From contig CANXME010000774.1 in the NCBI GenBank assembly GCA_948144175.1, positions 372,001-436,000 on the forward strand: a DNA stretch of 64,000 bases, in the 5' to 3' direction. The notes below the pieces were generated by a model. The model saw nothing but the letters and a program-made list of their open reading frames with translations. It did no database searches and was not told where the DNA came from. Positions 35,801-46,900 of this stretch are shown one piece after another. The translations under genes were made by a program, and so were the position numbers. Numbering within the stretch: position 1 is the first letter of the stretch; each line of letters begins with the position of its first letter. This DNA comes from Closterium sp. NIES-65 (Eukaryota; Streptophyta; Zygnematophyceae; Desmidiales; Closteriaceae).

Positions 35801-37353
35801 CAGAGGAGGCGCAAGCAGAGGAAGCTTAAGCAGAGGAAACGCAAGCAGAGGAAGCACAAGCAGAGGAAGCACAAGCAGAGGAAGCACAAGCAGCGGAAGC
35901 GCAAGCAGAGGAAGCGCAAGCAGAGGAAGCACAAGCAGGGGAAGCGCAAGGAGAGGAAGCACAAGCAGAAGAAGCACAAGCAGAGGAAGCGCAAGCAGAG
36001 GAAGCACAAGCAGAGGAAGCACAAGCAGAGGAGCCCAAGCAGAGGAAGCGCAAGCAGAGGAAGCGCAAGCAGAGGAAGCGCAGGCAGAGGAAGCGCAGGC
36101 AGAGGAAGCACAAGCAGAGGAAGCACAAGCAGAGGAAGCGCAAGCAGAGGAAGCACAAGTAGAGGAAGCACAAGCAGAGGAGCGCAGGCAGAGGAAGCGT
36201 AAGTAATGGAAGCGCAAGAAGAGGAAGCGCAAATAGAGGAAGCGCAAGCAGAGGAAGCGCAAATAGAGGAAGCACAATCAGAGGAAGCGCAAGCAGAGGA
36301 AGCACAAGCAGAGGAAGTGCAAGCAGAGGAAGCGCAAGCAGAGGAAGCGCAAGCAGAGGAAGCACAAGCAGAGGAAGCACAAGTAGAGGAAGCGCAAGCA
36401 GAGGAAGCACAAGCAGAGGACGCACAAGCAGAGGAGCCCAAGCAGAGGAAGCGCATGTAGAGAAAGCGCAAGCAGAGGAAGCGCAAGCAGAGGAAGCGCA
36501 AGCAGAGGAAGCACAAGCAGAGGAAGCACAAGCAGCGGAAGCACAACTAGAAGAAGCGCAAGCAGAGGAAGCACAAGCAGAGGAAGCACAAGCAGAGGAG
36601 CGCAAGCAGAGGAAGCGCAAGTAGAGGAAGTTCAAGCAGAGGAAGCACAAGAAGAGGAAGCGCAAGTAGAGGAAGCACAAGCAGAGGAAGCACAAGCACA
36701 GGAAGCGCAAGAAGAGGAAGTGCAAGTAGAGGGAGTGCAAGCACAGGAGCCCAAGCAAAGGGAGCCCAAGCTGAGGAAGCGCAAGCAGAGGGATCACAAG
36801 CAGAGGAAGCGCAAGCAGAGGCAGCACAAGCAGAGGAAGCACAAGCAGAGGAAGCACAAGGAGAGGAAGCACAAGCAGAGGAGCGCAAGCAGAGGAAGCG
36901 CAAGCAGAGGAAGCGCAAGGAGAGGAAGCGCAAGTAGAGGAAGCGCAAGCAGAGGAAGCACAAGCAGAGGAAGCGCAAGCAGAGGAGCACAAGCAGAGGA
37001 AGCGCAAGCAGAGGAAGCGCAAGCAGAGGAAGCGCAATTAGAGGAAGCGCAAGCAGAGGAAGCACAAGCAGAGGAAGCGCAAGCAGAAGAAGCACAAGCA
37101 GAGGAAGCACAAGCAGAGGAAGCGCAAGTAGAGGAAGCACAAGCAGAGGAAGCGCAAGCAGGAAGCACAAGCAGGAAGCACAAGCAGAAGAAGCACAAGC
37201 AGAGGAGCGCAAGTAGAGGAAGCGCAAGCAGAGGAAGCGCAAGGAGAGGAAGCGCAAGCAGAGGAAGCGCAAGCAGAGGAAGCACAAGCAGAGGAAGCGC
37301 AAAAAGAGGAGCACAAGCAGAGGAAGCGCAAGCAGAGGAAGCGCAAGCAGAGG

Positions 37354-37482
37354 ATGTCAAAATTAGAAGAAAGAAAGAGGATTGAACTAGCAAGAATGAG
37401 GATACAAATAGCAAACCCTAGAAGGGTTGTACTCGCTATAGAGCACCCCACTACAGGCTAGAACAATAAGATAATATTCTGA
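37354..37482 (+). repeat. Non-repeat island, copy 4 of 6
   Basis: Identical by eye to copy 1, with the 36-codon frame at 37354-37461. Its left flank has the private variant GCGCAAAAAGAGGAGCAC, shared only with copy 5, so these two descend from one duplication. Its right flank has the AATCGC and CACCAGC variants. Confidence 0.95.
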
Positions 37483-40400
37483 CAGAGGAAGCGCAAGTAG
37501 AGGAAGCGCAAGCAGAGGAAGCACAAGCAGAGGAAGCACAAGTAGAGGAAGCGCAAGCAGAGGAAGCGCAAGCAGAGGAATCGCAAGCAGAGGAAGCACC
37601 AGCAGAGGAGCGCAAGTAGAGGAAGCACAAGCAGAGGAAGCGCAAGCAGAGGAAGCGCAAGTAGAGGAAGCACAAGCAGAGGAAGCGCAGGCAGAGGAAG
37701 CGTAAGCAAAGGAAGAGCAAGCAGAGGAAGCGCAAGCAGAGGAAGCGCAAGCAGAGGAAGCGCAAGCAGAGGAAGCACAAGCAGGAAGCACAAGTAGAGG
37801 AAGCAGAAGCAGAGAAGCGCAAGCAGAGGAAGCCCAAGCAGAGAAAGCAAAAGCAGAGGAAGCGCAAGCAGAGGAAGCGCAAGCAGAGGAAGCACAAGCA
37901 GGAAGCACAAGTGGAGGAAGCAGAAGCAGAGAAGCGCAAGCAGAGGAAGCCCAAGCAGAGAAAGCACAAGCAGAGGAAGCGCAAGTAGAGGAAGTGCAAG
38001 CAGTGGAAGCGCAAGTAGAGGAAGCACAAGTAGAGGAAGCGTAAGCAGAGGAAGCACAAGCAGGAAGCAGAGGCAGAAGAAGCACAAGCAGAGGAGCGCA
38101 AGCATAGGAAGCGCAAGCAAAGGAAGCACAAGCAGAGGAAGCGCAACGAGAGGAAGCATAAGCAGAGGAAGCGCAAGCAGAGGAAGCACAAGCAGAGGAA
38201 GCGCAAGCAAAGGAGCGCAAGCAGAGGAAGCGTAAGCAAAGGAAGAGCAAGCAGAGGAAGCACAAGCAGAGGAAGCGTAAGCAGAGGAAGCGCAAGAAGA
38301 GGAAGCGCAAGCAGAGGAAGCGCAAGCAGAGGAAGCGCAAGCAGAGAAAGCGTAAGCAGAGGAAGCGCAAGCAGAGGAAGCACAAGCAGGAAGCACAAGT
38401 AGAGGAAGCAGAAGCAGAGAAGCGCAAGCAGAGGAAGCCCAAGCAGAGAAAGCACAAGCAGAGGAAGTGCAAGTAGAGGAAGCACAAGCAGAGGAAGCGC
38501 AAGCAGAGGAAGCACAAGCAGAGGAAGCACAAGCAGAGGAGCGCAGGCAGAGGAAGCGTAAGCAAAGGAAGAGCAAGCAGAGGAAGCACAAGCAGAAGAA
38601 GCGTAAGCAGTGGAAGCGCAAGAAGAGGAAGCGCAAGCAGTGGAAGCGCAAGTAGAGGAAGCACAAGCAGAGGAAGCGCAAGCAGAGGAAGCACAAGCAG
38701 GAAGCACAAGCAGAGGAAGCACAAGCAGAGGAGCGCAAGCAGAGGAAGCACAAGCAGAGGAAGCACAAGCAGAGGAAGCGCAAGGAGAGGAAGCACAAGC
38801 AGAGGAAGCGCAAGCAGAGGAAGCACAAGCAGAGGAAGCACAAGTAGAGGAAGCACAAGCAAAGGAGCCCAAGCAGAGGAAGCGCAAGCATAGGAAGCGC
38901 AAGCACAGGAAGCGCAAGCAAAGGAAGCGCAAGGAGAGGAAGCGCAAGCAGAGGAAGCGCAAGCAGGGGAAGCGCAAGCAGAGGAAGCGCAAGCAGAGGA
39001 AGCGAAAGCAGAGGAAGCGGAAGCAGAGGAAGCGCAAGCAGAGGAAGCGCAAGCAGAGGAAGCGCAAGCAGAGGAATCGCAAGCAGAGGAAGCACAAGCA
39101 GAGGAGCGCAAGCAGAGGAAGCGCAAGCAGAGGAAGCACAAGCAGAGGAAGCGCAAGTAGAGGAAGCACAAGCAGAGGAAACGCAAGCAAAGGAAGCACA
39201 AGCAGAGGAAGCACAAGCAGAGGAGCGCAGGCGGAGGAAGCATAAGCAAAGGATGAGCAAGCCGAGGAAGCACAAGCAGAAGAAGCGTAAGCACAGGAAG
39301 CGCAAGAAGAGGAAGCGCAAGTAGAGGAAGCACAAGCAGAGGAAGCGCAAGTAGAGGAAGCACAAGCAGGAAGCACAAGCAGAGGAAGCACAAGCAGAGG
39401 AGCGCAAGCAGAGGAAGCGCAAGCAGAGGAAGCACAAGCAGAGGAAGCGCAAGTAGAGGATGCACAAGCGGAGGAAGCGCAAGCAGAGGAAGCACAAGCA
39501 GAGAACGCACAAGCAGAGGAGCGCAAGAAGAGGAAGCGTAAGCAAAGGAAGAGCAAGCAGAGGAAGCACAAGCAGAGGTAGCGTAAGCAGAGGAAGCGCA
39601 AGAAGAGGAAGCGCAAGCAGAGGAAGCGCAAGCAGAGGAAGCGCAAGTAGAGGAAGCACAAGCATAGGAAGCGCAAGCAGAGGAAGCACAAGCAGGAAGC
39701 ACAAGCAGAGGAAGCACAAGCAGAGGAGCGCAAGCAGAGGAAGCACAAGCAGAGGAAGCACAAGCAGAAGAAGCGAAAGCAGAGGAAGCACAAGCAGAGG
39801 AAGCGCAAGCAGAGGAAGCACAAGCAGAGGAAGCACAACCAGAGGAGCGCAAGCAGAGGAAGCGCAAGCAGAGGAAGCTTAAGCAGAGGAAACGCAAGGA
39901 GAGGAAGCACAAGCAGAGGAAGCACAAGCAGAGGAAGCACAAGCAGCGGAAGCGCAAGCAGAGGAAGCGCAAGCAGAGGAAGCACAAGCAGGGGAAGCGC
40001 AAGGAGAGGAAGCACAAGCAGAAGAAGCACAAGCAGAGGAAGCGCAAGCAGAGGAAGCACAAGCAGAGGAAGCACAAGCAGAGGAGCCCAAGCAGAGGAA
40101 GCGCAAGCAGAGGAAGCGCAAGCAAAGGAAGCGCAAGCAGAGGAAGCGCAAGCAGAGGAAGCGCAGGCAGAGGAAGCGCAAGCAGAGGAAGCACAAGCAG
40201 AGGAAGCGCAAGCAGAGGAAGCACAAGTAGAGGAAGCACAAGCAGAGGAGCGCAGGCAGAGGAAGCGTAAGCAAAGGAAGAGCAAGCAGAGGAAGCACAA
40301 GCAGAGGAAGCGTAAGCAATGGAAGCGCAAGAAGAGGAAGCGCAAATAGAGGAAGCGCAAGCAGAGGAAGCACAAGCAGAGGAAGTGCAAGCAGAGGAAG

Positions 40401-42565
40401 CGCAAGCAGAGGAAGCGCAAGCAGAGGAAGCACAAGCAGAGGAAGCACAAGTAGAGGAAGCGCAAGCAGAGGAAGCACAAGCAGAGGACGCACAAGCAGA
40501 GGAGCCCAAGCAGAGGAAGCGCATGTAGAGGAAGCGCAAGCAGAGGAAGCGCAAGCAGAGGAAGCGCAAGCAGAGGAAGCACAAGCAGAGGAAGCACAAG
40601 CAGCGGAAGCACAACTAGAAGAAGCATAAGCAGAGGAAGCACAAGCAGAGGAAGCACAAGCAGAGGAGCGCAAGCAGAGGAAGCGCAAGTAGAGGAAGTT
40701 CAAGCAGAGGAAGCACAAGAAGAGGAAGCGCAAGTAGAGGAAGCACAAGCAGAGGAAGCACAAGCACAGGAAGCGCAAGAAGAGGAAGTGCAAGTAGAGG
40801 GAGTGCAAGCACAGGAGCCCAAGCAAAGGAAGCCCAAGCTGAGGAAGCGCAAGCAGAGGGATCACAAGCAGAGGAAGCGCAAGCAGAGGCAGCACAAGCA
40901 GAGGAAGCACAAGCAGAGGAAGCACAAGGAGAGGAAGCACAAGCAGAGGAGCGCAAGCAGAGGAAGCGCAAGCAGAGGAAGCGCAAGGAGAGGAAGCGCA
41001 AGTAGAGGAAGCGCAAGCAGAGGAAGCACAAGCAGAGGAAGCGCAAGCAGAGGAGCACAAGCAGAGGAAGCGCAAGCAGAGGAAGCGCAAGCAGAGGAAG
41101 CGCAATTAGAGGAAGCGCAAGCAGAGGAAGCACAAGCAGAGGAAGCGCAAGCAGAAGAAGCACAAGCAGAGAAGCACAAGCAGAGGAAGCGCAAGGAGAG
41201 GAAGCATAAGCAGAGGAAGCGCAAGCAGAGGAAGCACAAGCAGAGGAAGCGCAAGCAAAGGAGCGCAAGCAGAGGAAGCGTAAGCAAAGGAAGAGCAAGC
41301 AGGGGAAGCACAAGCAGAGGAAGCGTAAGCAGAGGAAGCGCAAGAAGAGGAAGCGCAAGCAAAGGAAGCGCAAGCAGAGGAAGCGCAAGCAGAGGAAGCG
41401 TAAGCAGAGGAAGCGCAAGCGGAGGAAGCACATGCAGGAAGCACAAGCAGAGAAAGCAGAAGCAGAGGAGCGCAAGCAGAGGAAGCGGGAGCAGAGGAAG
41501 CACAAGAAGAGGAAGCGCAAGCAGAGGAAGCACAAGCAGAGGAAGCACAAGCAGAGGAGCACAAGTAGAGGAAGCGCAAGCAGAGGAAGCGTAAGTAGAG
41601 GAAGCATAAGCAGAGGAAGCACAAGCAGACGAAGCACAAGCAAAGGAAGCGCAAGTATAGAAAGCGTAAGCAGAGGAAGCGCAAGCAGAGGAGCGCAAGC
41701 ATAGGAAGCGCAAGCAGAGGAGCACAAGCAGAGGAAGTGCAAGCAGAGGAAGCGCAAGCAGAGGAAGAACAAGCAGAGGAAGCGCAAGCAGAGGAAGCGC
41801 AAGCAGAGGAAGCGCAAGCAGAGGAAGCGTAAGCAGAGGAAGCACAAGTAGAGGAAGCGCAAGCAGAGGAAGCACAAGCAGAGGAAGCATAAGCAGAGGA
41901 AGCACAAGCAGAAAAAGCGCAAGCAGAGGAAGCGCAAGCAGAGGAAGCGCAAGCAGAGGAAGCGCAAGTAGAGGAAGCACAAGCAGAGGAAGCGCAGGCA
42001 GAGGAAGCGTAAGCAAAGGAAGAGCAAGCAGAGGAAGCGCAAGCAGAGGAAGCGCAAGCAGAGGAAGCACAAGCAGGAAGCAGAGGCAGAAGAAGCACAA
42101 GCAGAGGAGCGCAAGCATAGGAAGCGCAAGCAGAGGAAGCACAAGGAGAGGAAGCACAAGGAGAGGAAGCGCAAGGAGAGGAAGCATAAGCAGAGGAAGC
42201 GCAAGCAGAGGAAGCACAAGCAGAGGAAGCACAAGCAGAGGAAGCGCAAGCAGAAGAAGCACAAGCAGAGGAAGCACAAGCAGAGGAAGCGCAAGCAGAA
42301 GAAGCACAAGCAGAGGAAGCACAAGCAGAGGAAGCGCAAGTAGAGGAAGCACAAGCAGAGGAAGCGCAAGCAAGAAGCACAAGCAGGAAGCACAAGCAGA
42401 AGAAGCACAAGCAGAGGAGCGCAAGTAGAGGAAGCGCAAGCAGAAGAAGCGCAAGGAGAGGAAGCGCAAGCAGAGGAAGCGCAAGCAGAGGAAGCACAAG
42501 CAGAGGAAGCGCAAAAAGAGGAGCACAAGCAGAGGAAGCGCAAGCAGAGGAAGCGCAAGCAGAGG
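37483..42565 (+). repeat. Array block between islands 4 and 5
   Basis: Family III to about 38.8 kb (GCAGTGGAAGCGC near 38,609), family II at about 38.9-41.1 kb (TGAGCAAGCC at 39254), then family III landmarks again (CACATGCAGG near 41,429). The island-to-island offset is 5,212 bp. No gene is seen. Confidence 0.85.
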
Positions 42566-42694
42566 ATGTCAAAATTAGAAGAAAGAAAGAGGATTGAACT
42601 AGCAAGAATGAGGATACAAATAGCAAACCCTAGAAGGGTTGTACTCGCTATAGAGCACCCCACTACAGGCTAGAACAATAAGATAATATTCTGA
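42566..42694 (+). repeat. Non-repeat island, copy 5 of 6
   Basis: Identical by eye to copy 1, with the 36-codon frame at 42566-42673. It shares the CAAAAAGAGG left-flank variant with copy 4. On the right the AATCGC unit is followed by GTAGAGG rather than GCAGAGG, a private change. Confidence 0.95.
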
Positions 42695-43599
42695 CAGAGG
42701 AAGCGCAAGTAGAGGAAGCGCAAGCAGAGGAAGCACAAGCAGAGGAAGCACAAGTAGAGGAAGCGCAAGCAGAGGAAGCGCAAGCAGAGGAATCGCAAGT
42801 AGAGGAAGCACCAGCAGAGGAGCGCAAGTAGAGGAAGCACAAGCAGAGGAAGCGCAAGCAGAGGAAGCGCAAGTAGAGGAAGCACAAGCAGAGGAAGCGC
42901 AGGCAGAGGAAGCGTAAGCAAAGGAAGAGCAAGCAGAGGAAGCGCAAGCAGAGGAAGCGCAAGCAGAGGAAGCGCAAGCAGAGGAAGCACAAGCAGGAAG
43001 CACAAGTAGAGGAAGCAGAAGCAGAGAAGCGCAAGCAGAGGAAGCCCAAGCAGAGAAAGCAAAAGCAGAGGAAGCGCAAGCAGAGGAAGCGCAAGCAGAG
43101 AAAGCGTAAGCAGAGGAAGCGCAAGCAGAGGAAGCACAAGCAGGAAGCACAAGTGGAGGAAGCAGAAGCAGAGAAGCGCAAGCAGAGGAAGCCCAAGCAG
43201 AGAAAGCACAAGCAAAGGAAGCGCAAGTAGAGGAAGCGCAAGCAGTGGAAGCGCAAGTAGAGGAAGCACAAGTAGAGGAAGCGCAAGCAGAGGAAGCACA
43301 AGCAGGAAGCAGAGGCAGAAGAAGCACAAGCAGAGGAGCGCAAGCATAGGAAGCGCAAGCAGAGGAAGCACAAGCAGAGGAAGCGCAAGGAGAGGAAGCA
43401 TAAGCAGAGGAAGCGCAAGCAGAGGAAGCACAAGCAGAGGAAGCGCAAGCAAAGGAGCGCAAGCAGAGGAAGCGTAAGCAAAGGAAGAGCAAGCAGAGGA
43501 AGCACAAGCAGAGGAAGCGTAAGCAGAGGAAGCGCAAGAAGAGGAAGCGCAAGCAGAGGAAGCGCAAGCAGAGGAAGCGCAAGCAGAGAAAGCGTAAGC

Positions 43600-46500
43600 A
43601 GAGGAAGCGCAAGCAAAGGAAGCACAAGCAGGAAGCACAAGTAGAGGAAGCAGAAGGAGAGAAGCGCAAGCAGAGAAAGCCCAAGCAGAGAAAGCACAAG
43701 CAGAGGAAGTGCAAGTAGAGGAAGCACAAGCAGAGGAAGCGCAAGCAGAGGAAGCACAAGCAGAGGAAGCACAAGCAGAGGAGCGCAGGCAGAGGACGCG
43801 TAAGCAAAGGAAGAGCAAGCAGAGGAAGCACAAGCAGAAGAAGCGTAAGCAGTGGAAGCGCAAGAAGAGGAAGCGCAAGCAGTGGAAGCGCAAGTAGAGG
43901 AAGCACAAGCAGAGGAAGCGCAAGCAGAGGAAGCACAAGCAGGAAGCACAAGCAGAGGAAGCACAAGCAGAGGAGCGCAAGCAGAGGAAGCACAAGCAGA
44001 GGAAGCACAAGCAGAGGAAGCGCAAGGAGAGGAAGCACAAGCAGAGGAAGCGCAAGCAGAGGAAGCACAAGCAGAGGAAGCGCAAGCAGAGGAGCGCAAG
44101 CAGAGGAAGCGTAAGCAAAGGAAGAGCAAGCAGGGGAAGCACAAGCAGAGGAAGCGTAAGCAGAGGAAGCGCAAGAAGAGGAAGCGCAAGCAGAGGAAGC
44201 GCAAGCAGAGGAAGCGCAAGCAGAGGAAGCGTAAGCAGAGGAAGCGCAAGCGGAGGAAGCACATGCAGGAAGCACAAGCAGAGAAAGCAGAAGCAGAGGA
44301 GCGCAAGCAGAGGAAGCGGGAGCAGAGGAAGCACAAGAAGAGGAAGCGCAAGCAGAGGAAGCACAAGCAGAGGAAGCACAAGCAGAGGAGCACAAGTAGA
44401 GGAAGCGCAAGCAGAGGAAGCGTAAGTAGAGGAAGCACAAGCAGAGAAAGCACATGCAGACGAAGCACAAGCAAAGGAAGCGCAAGTATAGGAAGCGTAA
44501 GCAGAGGAAGCGCAAGCAGAGGAGCGCAAGCATAGGAAGCGCAAGCAGAGGAGCACAAGCAGAGGAAGTGCAAGCAAAGGAAGCGCAAGCAGAGGAAGAA
44601 CAAGAAGAGGAAGCGCAAGCAGAGGAAGCGCAAGCAGAGGAAGCGCAAGCAGAGGAAGCGTAAGCAGAGGAAGCACAAGTAGAGGAAGCGCAAGCAGAGG
44701 AAGCACAAGCAGAGGAAGCATAAGCAGAGGAAGCACAAGCAGAAAAAGCGCAAGCAGAGGAAGCGCAAGCAGAGGAAGCGCAAGCAGAGGAAGCGCAAGT
44801 AGAGGAAGCACAAGCAGAGGAAGCACAGGCAGAGGAAGCGTAAGCAAAGGAAGAGCAAGCAGAGGAAGCGCAAGGAGAGGAAGCGCAAGCAGAGGAAGCG
44901 CAAGCAGAGGAAGCACAAGCAGGAAGCACAAGTAGAGGAAGCAGAAGCAGAGAAGCGCAAGCAGAGGAAGCCCAAGCAGAGAAAGCACAAGCAGAGGAAG
45001 CGCAAGCAGAGGAAGCGCAAGCAGAGAAAGCGTAAGCAGAGGAAGCGCAAGCAGAGGAAGCACAAGCAGGAAGCACAAGTGGAGGAAGCAGAAGCAGAGA
45101 AGCGCAAGCAGAGGAAGCCCAAGCAGAGAAAGCACAAGCAGAGGAAGCGCAAGTAGAGGAAGCGCAAGCAGTGGAAGCGCAAGTAGAGGAAGCACAAGTA
45201 GAGGAAGCGCAAGCAGAGGAAGCACAAGCAGGAAGCACAAGCAGAGGAGCGCAAGCATAGGAAGCGCAAGCAGAGGAAGCACAAGCAGAGGAAGCGCAAG
45301 GAGAGGAAGCATAAGCAGAGGAAGCGCAAGCAGAGGAAGCACAAGCAGAGGAAGCGCAAGCAAAGGAGCGCAAGCAGAGGAAGCGTAAGCAAAGGAAGAG
45401 CAAGCAGAGGAAGCACAAGCAGAGGAAGCGTAAGCAGAGGAAGCGCAAGAGGAGGAAGCGCAAGCAGAGGAAGCGCAAGCAGAGGAAGCGCAAGCAGAGA
45501 AAGCGTAAGCAGAGGAAGCGCAAGCAGAGGAAGCACAAGCAGGAAGCACAAGTAGAGGAAGCAGAAGGAGAGAAGCGCAAGCAGAGAAAGCCCAAGCAGA
45601 GAAAGCACAAGCAGAGGAAGTGCAAGTAGAGGAAGCACAAGCAGAGGAAGCACAAGCAGAGGAAGCACAAGCAGAGGAGCGCAGGCAGAGGAAGCGTAAG
45701 CAAAGGAAGAGCAAGCAGAGGAAGCACAAGCAGAAGAAGCGTAAGCAGTGGAAGCGCAAGAAGAGGAAGCGCAAGCAGTGGAAGCGCAAGTAGAGGAAGC
45801 ACAAGCAGAGGAAGCGCAAGCAGAGGAAGCACAAGCAGGAAGCACAAGCAGAGGAAGCACAAGCAGAGGAGCGCAAGCAGAGGAAGCACAAGCAGAGGAA
45901 GCACAAGCAGAGGAAGCGCAAGGAGAGGAAGCACAAGCAGAGGAAGCGCAAGCAGAGGAAGCACAAGCAGAGGAAGCGCAAGCAGAGGAGCGCAAGCAGA
46001 GGAAGCGTAAGCAAAGGAAGAGCAAGCAGGGGAAGCACAAGCAGAGGAAGCGTAAGCAGAGGAAGCGCAAGAAGAGGAAGCGTAAGCAGAGGAAGCGCAA
46101 GCAGAGGAAGTGCAAGCAGAGGAAGCGTAAGCAGAGGAAGCGCAAGCGGAGGAAGCACATGCAGGAAGCACAAGCAGAGAAAGCAGAAGCAGAGGAGCGC
46201 AAGCAGAGGAAGCGGGAGCAGAGGAAGCACAAGAAGAGGAAGCGCAAGCAGAGGAAGCACAAGCAGAGGAAGCACAAGCAGAGGAGCACAAGTAGAGGAA
46301 GCGCAAGCAGAGGAAGCGTAAGTAGAGGAAGCACAAGCAGAGGAAGCACAAGCAGACGAAGCACAAGCAAAGGAAGCGCAAGTATAGGAAGCGTAAGCAG
46401 AGGAAGCGCAAGCAGAGGAGCGCAAGCATAGGAAGCGCAAGCAGAGGAGCACAAGCAGAGGAAGTGCAAGCAGAGGAAGCGCAAGCAAAGGAAGAAGAAG
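43600..46500 (+). repeat. 1,896-bp tandem duplication
   Basis: ACATGCAGG occurs at 44261 and 46157, and GCAGTGGAAGCGC near 43,851 and 45,747, all 1,896 bp apart. The two plus-strand 227-codon frames at 43852-44535 and 45748-46431 are near-identical as a result. 1,896 is divisible by 3, so phase is kept here, unlike most other duplications. Confidence 0.85.
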
Positions 46501-46900
46501 CAGAGGAAGCGCAAGCAGAGGAAGCGCAAGCAGAGGAAGCGCAAGCAGAGGAAGCGTAAGCAGAGGAAGCACAAGTAGAGGAAGCGCAAGCAGAGGAAGC
46601 ACAAGCAGAGGAAGCATAAGCAGAGGAAGCACAAGCAGAAAAAGCGCAAGCAGAGGAAGCGCAAGCAGAGGAAGCGCAAGAAGAGGAAGCACAAGCAGAG
46701 GAAGCGGAAGCAGAGGAAGCACAAGCAGAGGAAGCGCAAGCAGAGGAAGCACAAGCAGAGGAGCGCAAGTAGAGGAAGCGCAAGCAGAGGAAGCGCAAAT
46801 AGAGGAAGAGCAAGCAGAGGAAGTGCAAGCAGAGGAATTGCAAGAAGAGGAAGCACAAGCAGAGGAGCGCAAGCAGAGGAAGCACAAGCAGAGGAAGCAC

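Larger units (their letters stand above)
27927..37353 (+). repeat. Mixed array block between islands 3 and 4
   Basis: Family III landmarks run to about 30.1 kb (CACATGCAGG near 29,491). A family I block then returns (about 30.2-34 kb), and family II runs from about 34.4 kb to island 4. Within it are the 11-bp unit AGCGCAGAGG near 32,450 and at 34,181, and a 164-bp duplication marked by CAACTAAGCCC. No gene is seen. Confidence 0.85.
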
